Source of the DNA: Bacillota bacterium
Lineage (GTDB): Bacteria; Bacillota; UBA4882; UBA8346
Direction of reading: 5' to 3'
DNA: 64,000 nt
NCBI GenBank assembly: GCA_023426245.1
Contig: JAFABB010000038.1
Coordinates: 1-64,000 of the forward strand
Part shown: positions 51,599 through 61,149 of the stretch, one piece after another
Numbering within the stretch: the first letter of the stretch is position 1
How the letters are laid out: each line of letters starts with the position of its first letter
Translations under genes and position numbers: made by a program
The notes under the pieces: model-generated
The model's input: only the letters and a program-made list of their open reading frames with translations
The model's database searches: none
Told to the model about the DNA's origin: nothing

Positions 51599-53941
51599 TT
51601 ACGCCTCAATCTCAATCTGGAATGTACCGGTATACGCCTTCGGTTCAATGAATCCTCCCATTGGAGTTGCTTGATAGGTCCCACCATTATCAAGGCGGAC
51701 ATTATGATGGATCCCCCTTAGCAAAAGGCTCCATCCTTTGCCGGAGCCATTGGCCTGGACGATAATCCTGTTTCCCTTCCGTTGTAAATCGACCTGTAAC
51801 TCCGGGGTACCCGCCTGGTTATAAATCCTCGCCGAAGCATGTTTCCCATCCTCCAGTTCAAAAACATGCAATATAACATCCTGGGCGTAGTCATAATCAG
51901 GACGGTTATCGACCTTGCCTACAGCCAGGATCGTGTTGGGCCGGACCAGCAGTGGAAGGCTAATATAATCATGATGATCTTCACGCCAGCAGCCGCCGGA
52001 AATTTTTTCACCCGACAGATAATGGGTCCAACGCCCCTGGGGGACATAGTAGCTTACCAAACCATCTTCACTGAATACGGGAGCCACCAGTAACGAATCC
52101 CCCAACATATACTGCCGGTCCAGGTAATCGCATGCCGGATCCGTAGGATATTCCAGCAACATCGCCCGCATTACCGGTATCCCTTTTTGGTTTGCTTCAC
52201 AGGCTTTGGCAAAAAGGTAAGGCATCAAGCTGCATTTCAGTTTGGTAAAGAACCGCAAGACATCGACGGCTTCTTCATCAAACAGCCAGGGAACCCGGTA
52301 GGAGCTGCTGCCGTGCAACCTGCTATGGGAGGATAACAGCCCAAAGGCTACCCAGCGTTTATAAACCCCGGCCGAGGCGGTCTGCTCAAAACCGCCAATA
52401 TCGTGGCTCCAGAATCCGAACCCCGAAAGGCCCAAAGATAACCCTGCCCGCAAACTCTCGGCCATGGACTCGAAATTGGCCCAGCAATCACCGCCCCAGT
52501 GAACCGGGAATTGCTGGCCGCCCACTGTGGCCGATCGGGCAAACACCACAGCCTTGCCCGGTCCAAGCTTCTTTTCCAAAAGTTCGAAGACGGTTTTATT
52601 ATATCGATAGGTATAGTAATTGTGCATCTTCATGGGGTCCGATCCGTCGAAATAATAAACCCCCTCGGTGGGAATGCGCTCGCCAAAGTCTGTCTTGAAA
52701 CAATCCACACCCATATTCAATAGTTTTTCCAGATATCCGCTAAACCAGCGGCAGGCATCCGGATTGGTGAAATCGACGATTCCCATGCCGGCTTGCCATT
52801 TATCCCATTGCCAGATATCGCCGTTGCTCTTTTTCAGTAAGTATCCTTTGGCTTTCCCTTCGGCAAACAACCGGGAGCGCTGGGCGATATAAGGATTGAT
52901 CCAGACACATATCTTGAGCCCCTTGGCTTTTAAACGGGCCAGCATACCTTCAGGATCGGGAAAAACTTGGTCATCCCATTCAAAGTTACACCAGTGATAT
53001 TCTTTCATCCAGAAACAATCGAAATGAAAAACCGCCAGGGGTAGATCCCGCTTTTCCATCCCGTCGATAAAACTGTTGACGGTTTTTTCATCATAGTCCG
53101 TCGTAAACGAAGTGGACAGCCAAAGCCCAAAGGACCAGGCTGGCGGAAGGGCCGGCCTCCCGGTTAAACGGGTATATTTCTCCAAAATCTCTTTCGGTGT
53201 GGGGCCGTAAATAATGTAATACTCCAACTGTTCCCCGGGAACGCTGAATTGAACTTTAAAGACTTTCTCCGAGGCCACTTCGAAGGATACCCGTTCCGGG
53301 TGATTGACAAACACGCCGTAACCTCGGTTGGTAAGATAAAAGGGAATATTCTTGTAAGCTTGTTCCGTGTCGGTCCCGCCATCTTCGTTCCAGACATCCA
53401 CCACTTGCCCGTTTTTCACAAACGAGGTAAAGCGTTCACCGAGTCCGTAAACACACTCGCCCACTTTTAAGTCGAGTTGTTCTTTCATATACACTTCATG
53501 GTGATCCGTAACCACATATCCGGTGTTTCCAAAACTACTGCCGGTAATCGCCCGGTCGCCGGCCAAAAAATCAACCGCCCATTTTTTGGTGGTCTCGGTA
53601 TTTTTCTGAATCCGCGCCGTCAAATTGCCGCTGGTTAAGGTCAGCGCCTCAGGACCATTCACGATTTTCACCGGAACATCCTCACGGTGAATTTCAAACT
53701 CAGGCCCTCTTGATTCCTCCCCGGTAAAATGGGCGATCCGAACGCCGATGACATCGGGCAGGGGTGAGAAATAGCTCACTGTAAACAACGCCCCGTCCAA
53801 AGTTGCTCCCCGGGTATCGATGGGTTTGTAAGGAGCATAGACCGTGATTGAATCTTGAGCGATATCAAAATCGCGAACTTCTGCCGGAATGGAAATGGAT
53901 AATCCTTCACGAATAAGCCACTGTCCGTTGGTAAATTTCAT
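51599..53941 (-). CDS. yicI: Glycoside hydrolase family 31 alpha-xylosidase
   Basis: 780 residues, the usual YicI length. The catalytic nucleophile is D418 in CFKTDFGE and the acid/base is D485 in HWGGDCWANF. An N-terminal beta-sandwich (about 1-250), the barrel (about 260-590) and the C-terminal beta domains are all present. No signal peptide, so it acts inside the cell on imported alpha-xylosides such as isoprimeverose. It is divergent from an AraC regulator and lies in the same regulon as the transporter genes at 55-58 kb. Confidence 0.93.
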   Translation of the reverse strand: MKFTNGQWLIREGLSISIPAEVRDFDIAQDSITVYAPYKPIDTRGATLDGALFTVSYFSPLPDVIGVRIAHFTGEESRGPEFEIHREDVPVKIVNGPEALTLTSGNLTARIQKNTETTKKWAVDFLAGDRAITGSSFGNTGYVVTDHHEVYMKEQLDLKVGECVYGLGERFTSFVKNGQVVDVWNEDGGTDTEQAYKNIPFYLTNRGYGVFVNHPERVSFEVASEKVFKVQFSVPGEQLEYYIIYGPTPKEILEKYTRLTGRPALPPAWSFGLWLSTSFTTDYDEKTVNSFIDGMEKRDLPLAVFHFDCFWMKEYHWCNFEWDDQVFPDPEGMLARLKAKGLKICVWINPYIAQRSRLFAEGKAKGYLLKKSNGDIWQWDKWQAGMGIVDFTNPDACRWFSGYLEKLLNMGVDCFKTDFGERIPTEGVYYFDGSDPMKMHNYYTYRYNKTVFELLEKKLGPGKAVVFARSATVGGQQFPVHWGGDCWANFESMAESLRAGLSLGLSGFGFWSHDIGGFEQTASAGVYKRWVAFGLLSSHSRLHGSSSYRVPWLFDEEAVDVLRFFTKLKCSLMPYLFAKACEANQKGIPVMRAMLLEYPTDPACDYLDRQYMLGDSLLVAPVFSEDGLVSYYVPQGRWTHYLSGEKISGGCWREDHHDYISLPLLVRPNTILAVGKVDNRPDYDYAQDVILHVFELEDGKHASARIYNQAGTPELQVDLQRKGNRIIVQANGSGKGWSLLLRGIHHNVRLDNGGTYQATPMGGFIEPKAYTGTFQIEIEA

Positions 53942-54029
53942 CCTTCCCTCACTCCTTCATTGATTGGAATAAAACTCATGATATAATTATACTGACTTTG
54001 ATTTTGCTTTTCTTGCAGAATCCGAACCA

Positions 54030-54047
54030 TCATTATCAAAATAATGA
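54030..54047. promoter_or_regulatory. Palindrome TCATTAT-CAAA-ATAATGA between GH31 and araC-type genes
   Basis: Perfect 7-bp arms with a 4-nt centre in the divergent control region. Possible operator. Confidence 0.4.
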
Positions 54048-54074
54048 CTCGATTGTTCCGATTTACCTAAAAAC

Positions 54075-54088
54075 GTGGGATATCCCAC
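54075..54088. promoter_or_regulatory. Perfect 14-bp palindrome GTGGGATATCCCAC
   Basis: A fully self-complementary 14-mer 20 bp upstream of the AraC-type gene start. It is the most symmetric site in the divergent control region, so it is a likely operator. Confidence 0.5.
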
Positions 54089-54107
54089 CAGAAGGAAAGC
54101 GTTGGCC

Positions 54108-54989
54108 ATGAATAAAGATTTTTTAAAAGAAAAAAAGGTCCACGGCGACGCCGTGTTTCCTTTGAGTGTTTATTCCTTAACCTATCACCGCACCGAAACC
54201 ATTATCGATTGCCACTGGCATGATGAGTGGGAATTTATTTTACTCACTGAAGGCCGGGCGGTTTTTCAAATCGATACCGAAAGTTACGGGGTGGATAAAG
54301 GACAGGCTGTCTTTGTGGGAAGCGGCCAAATTCATACCGGACTCGCCCAAACCGAAACTTGCGCTTTCAGCGCTGTCGTCTTCCATCCGGATTTACTGGG
54401 CAGTTCCACCCTGGATGCGGTTCAATATAAATTTCTCGACCCCTTTAGGCAAAAAAAATTTCAGCCCCCGGTTCATATTACAAGTACCTCACCCTGGGGC
54501 CGGCAAATTTTAGAGAAGCTTCTGGAGATCATTGACCATTATGAGCAAAAGTCGCCAACCTATGAACTAGTCACCAAAGGCGATCTTTATCTGATATTGG
54601 CGGCGATGATCGCCGGCAGCACCCCCAACTCACCAGCGGCTCCGGGTAATTACAAAACCGAAAAGCTCAAACAGGTTATCCATTACATTCAGCAAAATTA
54701 CGACCAAAAGATTACCATCCGCGATCTCGCCGGGCTCGTCAATATGAGTGAAGGTTATTTTTACCGTTTCTTCCGGCGCCTCACCCGGCAGACGCCCGTC
54801 GAATATATCAATTATTATCGGGTGCAGAAAGCCGCCGGACTTTTAAAGGATGGCGATCAAAAAATTGCCGAAATCGCCCTGGATCTGGGATTTGATAATT
54901 TCAGTTATTTTAGCGCCCTTTTTAAAAAGTACATGAAACAAACGCCCTGGGAATACCGGACCCGTTGCCGCCAACAATTGAAGGTTTGA
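54108..54989 (+). CDS. AraC family transcriptional regulator with cupin sensor
   Basis: 293 residues from ATG 54108; a TTG two codons earlier has better spacing to AAGG and is an alternative. An N-terminal cupin (about 10-150, with CHWHDEWEFILLTEGR and VGSGQIHTG) binds the inducer. The C-terminal pair of HTH motifs (ITIRDLAGLVNMSEGYFYRFF and IAEIALDLGFDNFSYFSALFKK, in motifs) binds DNA. It is divergent from the GH31 gene and lies directly beside the permease genes, so it probably regulates alpha-xyloside use. Confidence 0.92.
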   Translation: MNKDFLKEKKVHGDAVFPLSVYSLTYHRTETIIDCHWHDEWEFILLTEGRAVFQIDTESYGVDKGQAVFVGSGQIHTGLAQTETCAFSAVVFHPDLLGSSTLDAVQYKFLDPFRQKKFQPPVHITSTSPWGRQILEKLLEIIDHYEQKSPTYELVTKGDLYLILAAMIAGSTPNSPAAPGNYKTEKLKQVIHYIQQNYDQKITIRDLAGLVNMSEGYFYRFFRRLTRQTPVEYINYYRVQKAAGLLKDGDQKIAEIALDLGFDNFSYFSALFKKYMKQTPWEYRTRCRQQLKV

Positions 54990-54990
54990 T

Positions 54991-55818
54991 TTACCCCTTG
55001 ACCGCTCCGGCGGTAACTCCGGAAACGATGTAGCGCTGTCCCAACAGATAAACGACGATTACCGGTACGCTGGTGAGTACGATATCGGCGCAGACCAAAT
55101 TCCATTGACGCTGCGCTTGCATACTGGCGCCGAAAAAATTATAGACAGTCAGCGACATCGGCCATTTGGCCGAATTATTTAAGTAATACAAAGGCATCAT
55201 AAAGTCGTTCCAAGCGGCCATAAAGCCTAAAACTCCGACTGTAACGGTGATCGGTTTAAGCAGCGGAAATATTACCCGAAAAAACAAACTCCAAGGCCCG
55301 CAGCCGTCGATAATCGCCGCTTCATCAAGATCCTTGGGAATCGAATGGATGAAACCGGTAGTGATAAATAGACTAATGGGGATATTCATCGCCGCGTATA
55401 ACAGACTGATTCCAATCCGGGTGTTATTGATCATCGTCACCTGCATCACTTTCATGAGCGCCACATAATTGACAGGCAAAACAATACCCGTAATGATCAA
55501 ATAGTATATGAATTTATGCAAACCGGACTCATTCCGGGAGATGACAAACGCCGCCATCGAGCAAGTCAGGACCACGACGACCACACAGATAACAGCATAC
55601 AGAAAGCTATTGAAAAAAGATGAAACGACATTCCCTTGTTCAATCACGGTCAGATAATTTTGGAACTGGAAAACCGCCGGCAATTTCAAGGTCATGGAAT
55701 AGGATTCTTCCTTAGTTTTAAAGGAATTCACCAGCATGACGGCAAAAGGAATCAATACTACGATACTCATCAGCCAGGCAAAGGCGTTTTTTATAAGAGG
55801 GCGAAGGAATTTGACCAT
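54991..55818 (-). CDS. Sugar ABC transporter permease, MalG type
   Basis: 275 residues from ATG 55818, with GAGGTGG 7 nt upstream. Six membrane segments. The EAA loop is DLDEAAIIDGCGPWSLFFRVIFPLLKP (about 175-200, in motifs), typical for the CUT1 family. Its start overlaps the stop of the MalF-type gene by 1 bp (TGATG). Its stop is 1 bp from the end of the convergent AraC-type gene. Confidence 0.93.
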   Translation of the reverse strand: MVKFLRPLIKNAFAWLMSIVVLIPFAVMLVNSFKTKEESYSMTLKLPAVFQFQNYLTVIEQGNVVSSFFNSFLYAVICVVVVVLTCSMAAFVISRNESGLHKFIYYLIITGIVLPVNYVALMKVMQVTMINNTRIGISLLYAAMNIPISLFITTGFIHSIPKDLDEAAIIDGCGPWSLFFRVIFPLLKPITVTVGVLGFMAAWNDFMMPLYYLNNSAKWPMSLTVYNFFGASMQAQRQWNLVCADIVLTSVPVIVVYLLGQRYIVSGVTAGAVKG

Positions 55819-56702
55819 CAGTATTCCACCTCTTTCTTGGTTAATGCCTTCAGTAGAAAATAACAAATCCCGCATATAAAAACCAGTAAAATCGTTGATA
55901 ATGCGCTACCTACGGCATAAGTGCCCTTGGAGAATTCTTTGAAAACAATTGTATTGATAACTCCGGTAGCAAATCCAGGCCCTCCATTGGTTAAAACATA
56001 AACCGAGTCAAATACCCTGAGCCCATAGGTGATATTCAATATTAACGTAATCGTGATCACCGGCATCAACAATGGAAACGTTACATGGGTCAATCGCTGC
56101 CAATAGCTGGCCCCATCTATCTGGGCAGCTTCATAATACATATCCGGTATGGATTTTAAACCGGCAATAAACAAAACCATAAGGTAACCCGCGCCTTTCC
56201 AGGTATCAACCGCCACAATTGAGGTAAAAGCCCATTGGATATCTCCCAGCCAGTTTTGGCCCAAAGCGCCCATACCCACCATTTTTAAAGTCTCATTCAG
56301 AAAACCTTCGGTGGGATTTAATAAACTGCGAAAAATAAGTCCGACGATGACAAATGACAGCACTTGAGGGGAAAACATCACCATTCGGTGGAAATTAATC
56401 CATTTCACACTGCGCATCAATAACAAGGCCGCCCCAAGTCCAATGATGGTTTTTAAAATCGTGGTATAAACCGTAAATTTAATGGTATTCAAGATATAAA
56501 ATCCGTATAATTCATCCTGGGAAAAAACCTTTTTAAAATTAGCGAAACCCACAAAATGAATGGCCGGATCAAAACTGTTCCAATCGGTGAAGGAATAATA
56601 AATACCCACCAAACCGGGAAGCAGCACTAGGACAAAATAAACGATGAAGGCGCCAATTAAAAAATAACTGGGATAAATTTTTTCTTTCGCATAGGCGCGC
56701 AT
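55818..56702 (-). CDS. Sugar ABC transporter permease, MalF type
   Basis: 294 residues from ATG 56702, with AAAGGAG 9 nt upstream. Six membrane segments. The EAA loop is YYEAAQIDGASYWQRLTHVTFPLL in motifs near 190-212. CUT1 permease that pairs with the MalG-type gene downstream. The order is solute-binding protein, MalF, MalG on the minus strand, as in most oligosaccharide transporters of this class. No ATPase is in the window, so a shared MsmX-like ATPase elsewhere is expected. Confidence 0.93.
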   Translation of the reverse strand: MRAYAKEKIYPSYFLIGAFIVYFVLVLLPGLVGIYYSFTDWNSFDPAIHFVGFANFKKVFSQDELYGFYILNTIKFTVYTTILKTIIGLGAALLLMRSVKWINFHRMVMFSPQVLSFVIVGLIFRSLLNPTEGFLNETLKMVGMGALGQNWLGDIQWAFTSIVAVDTWKGAGYLMVLFIAGLKSIPDMYYEAAQIDGASYWQRLTHVTFPLLMPVITITLILNITYGLRVFDSVYVLTNGGPGFATGVINTIVFKEFSKGTYAVGSALSTILLVFICGICYFLLKALTKKEVEY

Positions 56703-56755
56703 TCCTGGCAACTCCTTTCAAACCGCCGATAAATAGATTCCATATTTTTTTAAGA

Positions 56756-56789
56756 GGGCACTTGACCCTGATTGAAGGGAAAAGTGCCC
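56756..56789 (-). other. Stem-loop between the solute-binding protein and permease genes
   Basis: GGGCACTT at 56756-56763 pairs exactly with AAGTGCCC at 56782-56789, and an inner CCCT/AGGG pairing extends it. There is no T tract on the minus-strand exit. Probably an mRNA-stabilising or attenuating intercistronic hairpin, like that between livJ and livH. Confidence 0.6.
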
Positions 56790-56853
56790 CCATGTAAGGC
56801 AGCCGGTTAAACCGGCACGTCTTCTATGGTAGACTTGGCTTCTGCAGATTTCT

Positions 56854-58140
56854 TTATTTTTTCACCCAATAAGGATCTTTTTGAAGGGTAGCTTGCTCAA
56901 TCCGGCGTTTTTGAATATTATTCACCACTTGTTTGGGTGTTAAAGCACCGGCGTACATGGCCTCGATGTCTTTTCCTACATCCATCCACTGGGAATCGAT
57001 ATATTTGACACCATATTGCATCACCGTGCCCTGTTTGGAATTCTTGAACAAGGCTTGAATATCTGCCGGATACCGGGAAGAGATTTCGGGCCAATTCAAA
57101 ATCAGGGTCAACGGATCTAAATCTTGGCGCATTTGCAGGATATCATGACGGGTAAGGAACCGGAAGTATTGTAGAATTTCCTTTACGTGTTTGCTTTTTT
57201 TATTGCCGAATCTGGCGTTACCAGCCGGATTCACATTTAAAATCTGATTGTCGTTCCAAGGCATGATGAAAAATCCGATATTGGACCCTTTTCCGGGATA
57301 AAGCTGATCCATCTGTTCCCGCCAACCAAGACCCGCCATGAACATAGCCGCTTTACCTTCCGCCATGACTTTGTAGCCATCATCAAAATTTGCGGTCATA
57401 AAATCTTTATTATAAAAGCCCAAGTCGGCAAATTCTTTAAGTTCGGTCAGAGTTCTAAGGAGCCCCGGCACATCGGTAATCTGAATTTTATTGATATTCA
57501 ATTGATCATAAAGTTTCGGTTGAGTCTTTTCATAAGTGGCCCCAATTTCGAATAACGGCAAAACCTGGTGCCAGCCATTGGCCAGCGATTCATATACCGG
57601 GACTTCACCCGCATCCTTAATCGTCTGGCAAACCTTTTTAAACTCCGCATAATTTTTCGGAGGTTCCAGGTTCAACTTTTTAAATAATTCCTTATCGTAG
57701 TAATAAATCCAGATTTTTACCCCGGGAAAAATCGACAAACCATAAACTTTCCCTTTATAAGAAATACTGGGTAAGAACACCGGGTCCATCCGGGAAATAA
57801 ATTTTTCTTTGGAGAGATCAATGCAATTCTCAGCGGGGTGAATCCGATCATTCAAACTAAAGGGATCCGCGTCGACCAAAAAAATATCCGGTGCTTCCCC
57901 CGAAGCCAGTTTTACTTTTAATAAATCGCGCCACTGGGCATCGGGAACAATCTGGAAATCGATTTTAATGCCCGTTTCTTTCTCAAAAACCTTGGCTATT
58001 TTTTGGTCCACACCGGAAATGGGAACTCCGGCCTGATGGGCCCCGAAGGTAAGCGTAACATTACTCTTGGCTCCATAGGCAATGCCAATCGTAGCGATTC
58101 CAACCAACAGTATCCATAAGACCATCAATAACTTTTTCAT
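56854..58140 (-). CDS. Extracellular solute-binding protein family 1 (sugar ABC transporter)
   Basis: 428 residues from ATG 58140, with GGGGAGGG 6 nt upstream; the longer frame is not used. Signal peptide (about 1-22, ending AYGAK, without a lipobox). Family 1 fold: VTLTFGAHQAG, SGEAPDIFLVDADPF near 90, ALFKNSKQGTVMQYG near 370. It captures the sugar for the two permeases. No lipobox, as with LivJ, so both binding proteins seem to use a non-lipid anchor. Confidence 0.92.
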   Translation of the reverse strand: MKKLLMVLWILLVGIATIGIAYGAKSNVTLTFGAHQAGVPISGVDQKIAKVFEKETGIKIDFQIVPDAQWRDLLKVKLASGEAPDIFLVDADPFSLNDRIHPAENCIDLSKEKFISRMDPVFLPSISYKGKVYGLSIFPGVKIWIYYYDKELFKKLNLEPPKNYAEFKKVCQTIKDAGEVPVYESLANGWHQVLPLFEIGATYEKTQPKLYDQLNINKIQITDVPGLLRTLTELKEFADLGFYNKDFMTANFDDGYKVMAEGKAAMFMAGLGWREQMDQLYPGKGSNIGFFIMPWNDNQILNVNPAGNARFGNKKSKHVKEILQYFRFLTRHDILQMRQDLDPLTLILNWPEISSRYPADIQALFKNSKQGTVMQYGVKYIDSQWMDVGKDIEAMYAGALTPKQVVNNIQKRRIEQATLQKDPYWVKK

Positions 58141-58215
58141 TCCGTACCCTCCCCTTTTTTCATTTTCGAATCGCTTTGGTATCAAAATCAAAACCATTAC
58201 CTGCTTTTGGAAAAT

Positions 58216-58244
58216 TTGACACCCCCTTTCAAATTGGTTACAAT
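58216..58244 (+). promoter_or_regulatory. Promoter of the YesM/YesN-type operon
   Basis: TTGACA (58216-58221), 17-nt spacer, TACAAT (58239-58244), about 130 bp upstream of the histidine kinase start. Confidence 0.75.
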
Positions 58245-58373
58245 ATGATTACATATCGACTACCTATAGATTACTAAAGAGCCGGCTTTTTTAACATGTA
58301 CGAAACAGATTTTTTCTTTGCACTTTTTTGCCACCTAAACTTTAAGTTCCAGTCTTTAAGGAATGGTGCTCTC

Positions 58374-60278
58374 ATGAAGATTCGACTCCGGACCATCCGG
58401 GCCAATTTGTTCTTCTCTTACTCGGCCCTGATTATTGTCAGCCTTTTGATATTTGCGGTCTTTTTTTATTACTACACTTCATCCCTGTTGAAAACCAGGG
58501 CTTCCCAATCCCATCAAAGCCTCTGCGAATCGATTGGTGAGAAGTTGGATGTAGAACTCCAAAAGATGAATACGGCTTCGATGAATATTTGTTATTCCAA
58601 CCTGGTCAAAGAACGTTTTTACAGGCACCTGGCTTATAACATCAGTCCCGATAGCGAAAACACCGAATTGAAGGTTGAAAAATATTACAATGCCAAGGAA
58701 TTGATGGACATCTTCATGGCCATCATCGGCCCCTCCCAAATGGTCAGTCAAATTAATTTATACGATTTCAACGGCGAAATGGTGGGGGCTGGAATTTTCA
58801 ATACCGCAACCCGGATTTCTTTGGCGAAGAAACCCTGGTATCACAAAGTCCTCGCCAAAAATGGCGATAAATACATTACCTCCCCCCATCCGGACAACTT
58901 GCTGGCCAGAGTTCGCGGCGGAATCAACGACGATAGCATCTATGTTTCACTCGGCATAGCCGATGACAGCAAGTATATTTCCCTGTGCCGCGTTTTATAT
59001 GACCGGAATTGGACTAGGCAGGGGATCGTAGAAGTTGAACAGGACTGCGATACGATATTCCATGGTCTTGACGATCTAATGCGCCGGGAATCCGGTAAAA
59101 AGTCCCTCTATATCTTTAACAACCAGGGCGAACTGCTTTTTCCCTATAAACATCGAATCGATTCCCGTTATTACCGCTATCTGCAACTGACCAAAAATAA
59201 AAACACCCATGCCGTATCCGCCACTATCCGCAGTCCGCTGGATCACAACCGGGAAATCGTTACTTATAATCAATCGGAATACTCCGGTTGGAAAGTGTTA
59301 ATCGTTGAGTCGCAGCGCCTGGTTCTGGCGCCGGTGGTCACTTTTACCCAAATTGTTTTCTTCAGCTGTATCGGTTTACTTCTGCTAACGCTGCTAATTT
59401 CTTACGGACTGGCTAAAAAAGTAACCACTCCCATCCAAAGCATTCACCGCGCCATTAAGAAATTGGACTTGGACATGGTTTTTACCCAGACCCAGCCCCG
59501 TTTGACCAGTGATCTGAATGAACTGGAAGAATTGAATGTGGCCTTTGAAAATATGAGTGTGAAACTGAAACAATCCATGGATGCGCTGTTACTCTCGCAA
59601 TCCCAGGAAATCCAGTCCAAAATTCTGGCCCTCCAATCTCAAATGAATCCGCATTTTTTATATAACACCCTGGCGACCATCATCATCATGGCGGAGGAAA
59701 ACATGAATGATGGAGTCATTACTTTATGCAAAAACGTTTCCCACATGTTACGATATATTTCATCCCCGGAGTCCCAGTTGGTCAAAATCCAAACCGAGCT
59801 GGAATATACCGAAAAATACTTGGAATGTATGAAATTCCGCTACCGCAACAACTTATCGTATTCGTTCCAAATCCAGCCTTCAATGAATGAAATGACGATC
59901 CCGAAATTGCTGATTCAACCCTTGGTGGAAAATGCCATCAAACACGGTACCCGGAACGAACCCCCCTGGGAAATAGCAATACGGGCTTTTGTTGAAAACG
60001 ATCAATGGCGGGTGACGGTTCAAGATAACGGGCCCGGATTTGATCCCCAAGCCCTCGCCAATATTCGCCAAAAGATCCGGGAAATCAATGAAAACGGCTT
60101 ACTTCCAAACTTGGAGCTTAACGGAATGGGCTTATTAAATATCTATATCCGTTTGAAACTCGTTTACCATGAGCAAATGGTGTTTCAAATCGGGAATCCC
60201 GGTGAAGGCGGAAGCGGTACAACCGTTCAAATTGGCGGCTTACTTGAAAAAAACATGGAGGTTCAAAATGCAGGATGA
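58374..60278 (+). CDS. Sensor histidine kinase, YesM type
   Basis: 634 residues from ATG 58374; the earlier frame is not used. Membrane segment (about 12-36), an extracellular dCache-like sensor (about 40-310), a second membrane segment (about 320-342), HAMP, then the HisKA_7TM-type kinase core. The phosphoacceptor is in MNPHFLYNTL near 428-437. The N box NAIKHG and the G1 box DNGPGFD lie near 520 and 555, and GMGLLNIYIRL near 590. It probably senses sugar or binding protein state and acts on the YesN-type regulator downstream. Confidence 0.93.
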   Translation: MKIRLRTIRANLFFSYSALIIVSLLIFAVFFYYYTSSLLKTRASQSHQSLCESIGEKLDVELQKMNTASMNICYSNLVKERFYRHLAYNISPDSENTELKVEKYYNAKELMDIFMAIIGPSQMVSQINLYDFNGEMVGAGIFNTATRISLAKKPWYHKVLAKNGDKYITSPHPDNLLARVRGGINDDSIYVSLGIADDSKYISLCRVLYDRNWTRQGIVEVEQDCDTIFHGLDDLMRRESGKKSLYIFNNQGELLFPYKHRIDSRYYRYLQLTKNKNTHAVSATIRSPLDHNREIVTYNQSEYSGWKVLIVESQRLVLAPVVTFTQIVFFSCIGLLLLTLLISYGLAKKVTTPIQSIHRAIKKLDLDMVFTQTQPRLTSDLNELEELNVAFENMSVKLKQSMDALLLSQSQEIQSKILALQSQMNPHFLYNTLATIIIMAEENMNDGVITLCKNVSHMLRYISSPESQLVKIQTELEYTEKYLECMKFRYRNNLSYSFQIQPSMNEMTIPKLLIQPLVENAIKHGTRNEPPWEIAIRAFVENDQWRVTVQDNGPGFDPQALANIRQKIREINENGLLPNLELNGMGLLNIYIRLKLVYHEQMVFQIGNPGEGGSGTTVQIGGLLEKNMEVQNAG

Positions 60279-61029
60279 ACCCATGATCAAAGTTGTTGTT
60301 GCGGAAGATGAAGAATTGATTCTCCATGATATCGTTAAAAAAATTCAACAAACCGATCCGGCATTCTCCGTGGTTGGGCTTGCCCAAAACGGAAAACACG
60401 CTCTGGAAATGGTGGAAACCTTTTCCCCGGACCTACTATTGACCGATATTCGGATGCCGGTCCTTGACGGGCTGGAATTATTAAAAAATGTATCCCTCAA
60501 TTTCCCTTACATCAAAACGATCATTATCAGCGGCTATAGTGAATTTGATTATGCAAAACACGCTATTCAATACGGGGTTAACGATTATCTCCTTAAGCCC
60601 CTGGAACTGGATGAATTACGAAAGGCTCTGGCTAAAATAAAAATATCTCTAAAAGCAGAGAGTCATTTTCTCAACCGTAAAATTGCCAAAAACACCCGCG
60701 GAGACAGCTCTCCGGAGGAAGTCGCAGCAATGGTCATCCAGTTCATCAAGGAAAATTTTACTCACGATATCAATTTGAATACCTTAGCCCAAAAGTTCAA
60801 TTTCAATGCCTCTTACCTGAGTAAACTGTTCAAAAAACACTATGAGGAGACTCCGGTCAAATACCTTGTAAACCTGCGGATTAATGAAGCGAAACATTTG
60901 TTACGGAGTAAGCCTGAGTTAGACATTAAAGCCGTCGGCGAGTTGGTGGGATATTTCGATCCATTTTATTTTAGCCGGATTTTTAAGCATATCACCGGCA
61001 AAAGCCCCTCCGAGTATAGAGAACATTAA
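60268..61029 (+). CDS. Response regulator with AraC-type output, YesN type
   Basis: 253 residues from ATG 60268, with GGAGG upstream; overlaps the kinase stop by 11 bp. Receiver with AEDEE (12-16), phosphoacceptor D60 in LLLTDIRMP and lysine in LLKPLE. A C-terminal AraC HTH pair: INLNTLAQKFNFNASYLSKLFKK and IKAVGELVGYFDPFYFSRIFK, in motifs. It is expected to activate the solute-binding protein and permease genes upstream. Confidence 0.94.
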   Translation: MQDEPMIKVVVAEDEELILHDIVKKIQQTDPAFSVVGLAQNGKHALEMVETFSPDLLLTDIRMPVLDGLELLKNVSLNFPYIKTIIISGYSEFDYAKHAIQYGVNDYLLKPLELDELRKALAKIKISLKAESHFLNRKIAKNTRGDSSPEEVAAMVIQFIKENFTHDINLNTLAQKFNFNASYLSKLFKKHYEETPVKYLVNLRINEAKHLLRSKPELDIKAVGELVGYFDPFYFSRIFKHITGKSPSEYREH

Positions 61030-61149
61030 AAAACATTAAAAAAAGCAGGAAAATGTGAAACACTGGAAAATATATTCAATAGCTTTCCATATATTAAAAA
61101 CCTTTGGATTATTTGGAATAAGTTTTTATAACCAAACCGGAGAACTTCT

